A stretch of DNA of 64,000 nt, taken from Macrococcus sp. 19Msa1099. Its GTDB lineage: Bacteria; Bacillota; Bacilli; Staphylococcales; Staphylococcaceae. The DNA lies in assembly GCA_019357535.2 (NCBI GenBank), contig CP079955.1, forward strand, positions 2,037,683 to 2,101,682. Reading direction: 5' to 3'. A model generated the notes under the pieces. The model made no database searches, had not been told where the DNA came from, and saw only the letters and a list, made by a program, of their open reading frames with translations. Made by a program: the position numbers and the translations under genes. Below are positions 63,404-64,000 of the stretch, one piece after another; the stretch's first letter is position 1, and each line of letters begins with the position of its first letter.

Positions 63404-63539
63404 ATGCTGATAATACTTTTCTGCCTTTACGACGACGACGCGCTAATACGTTACGTCCGTTTTTCGTGCTCATACGTGCACGGAATCCATGAACCTTACT
63501 ATGTTTACGTTTATTTGGTTGATAAGTACGTTTTACCAC
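63402..63539 (-). CDS. rpmH: 50S ribosomal protein L34
   Basis: 45 residues, beginning at GTG 63539 behind [27 protein letters not shown] and ending [14 protein letters not shown], the near-invariant L34. The gene closest to oriC on the left, divergent from dnaA, which must begin just beyond the right edge of the window. Confidence 0.97.
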   Translation of the reverse strand: MVKRTYQPNKRKHSKVHGFRARMSTKNGRNVLARRRRKGRKVLSA

Positions 63540-63659
63540 TTAAAAACACCTCCATTAAATGAAATTTCATCTATCGATTCTTATTAGAATTTCGCCTAGT
63601 GATTTATAGTAACTATTGGAGTATACCAAATTTCTATATGTTAAGCAACTTTTAATTTT

Positions 63660-63930
63660 TATTATGCTTATCCACTTATCCACATATATTTTTAATGGTT
63701 TTGTGGATAACTAATAGCCTTTTTTTAGCCTTTTAAAGTTATCCACTGGTTTTTCCTAAATTCCACAGCTCATTTTTATAACGTATGTGATTAAGTATAA
63801 TTTTGTGGATAACCATTTAAACATATTGATATTATTACTTTTTTTTGATAAGATTTGATTATATTTTCTGTGGATAAAGTTGTTCCTGATTAATTATCCA
63901 CAATTTGTGTGTAACTTGTGGATAATTAAT
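63660..63930. other. oriC: oriC region with clustered DnaA boxes
   Basis: Six perfect DnaA boxes (TTATCCACA or its complement) lie at 63676-63684, 63702-63710, 63804-63812, 63869-63877, 63894-63902 and 63917-63925, with TTATCCACT near-matches at 63668-63676 and 63739-63747. They sit in AT-rich DNA between rpmH and the expected dnaA start. The remaining bases to 64000 hold further near-match boxes and presumably the dnaA promoter. Confidence 0.95.
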
Positions 63931-64000
63931 TTTGAACTTGTTATTAATATTATACACAATTAGATATTATGTGTATAACTAAAAAAGAATTTTGATTAGA

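Overview
This window comes from a low-GC Gram-positive coccus of the family Staphylococcaceae. Proteins such as S6, S18, SSB, SpoVG and RnpA read like close relatives of the Staphylococcus proteins. Gene order is the ancestral Bacillales order around oriC (rpmH-rnpA-jag-mnmE-mnmG-rsmG-noc-soj-parB-mscS-ychF-rpsF-ssb-rpsR). The trehalose, dnaX-recR, rRNA and metS-prs blocks follow directly on the same side of oriC. Macrococcus/Macrococcoides is my best guess at genus; this is inference, not proof. Almost all host genes are on the minus strand, pointing away from oriC, whose DnaA boxes fill the last 400 bases.

Layout. 1-11.2 kb: pth (partial), rplY/ctc, prs, glmU, spoVG, ridA, purR, ispE, veg, rsmA, rnmV, tatD, metG. 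11.4-18.2 kb: an AbrB-like regulator (plus strand), rsmI, yazA, trmN6-like, yabA, ricT, holB, darA/pstA, tmk and a lysine/ornithine/arginine decarboxylase. 18.3-23.6 kb: a complete rRNA operon (16S-23S-5S, no spacer tRNA) with two strong promoters and RNase III-type processing stems. 23.6-27.7 kb: a patatin-like lipase, recR, ebfC, dnaX and SRP RNA. 27.7-31.8 kb: the trehalose operon treP-treC-treR. 31.85-32.95 kb: tRNA-Ser(UGA), an NTF2-like protein and a 59-residue membrane peptide.

32.98-44.27 kb: an 11.3-kb integrated element bounded by an exact 18-bp direct repeat, one copy being the 3' end of guaA. It is organised like a phage-inducible chromosomal island (SaPI type): integrase and a CI/Stl-like repressor on one side, and a divergent Cro-like, BRO-domain, HTH, primase and SF3-helicase module on the other. 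Its apparent replication origin is two iteron arrays flanking an AT-rich core just downstream of the helicase. It also carries several unrecognised genes and two AT-rich cargo genes at the ends. One cargo gene is an Abi_2 (AbiD/AbiF) HEPN protein preceded by a highly structured leader that may be a partner non-coding RNA. The heptamer GAAGCGG, the published Chi sequence of Staphylococcus aureus, occurs 22 times in the element but only about eight times in the other 52 kb. I see no small terminase, capsid-remodelling or other packaging gene.

44.25-49.4 kb: the xpt-pbuX-guaB-guaA operon behind a guanine riboswitch. 49.7-51.5 kb: a sigma-B type general stress protein and a GNAT acetyltransferase. 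51.6-63.5 kb: rpsR-ssb-rpsF, an orphan gene, ychF, DUF951, MscS, parB, soj, noc, rsmG, mnmG, mnmE, jag, rnpA, rpmH. 63.54-64 kb: oriC.
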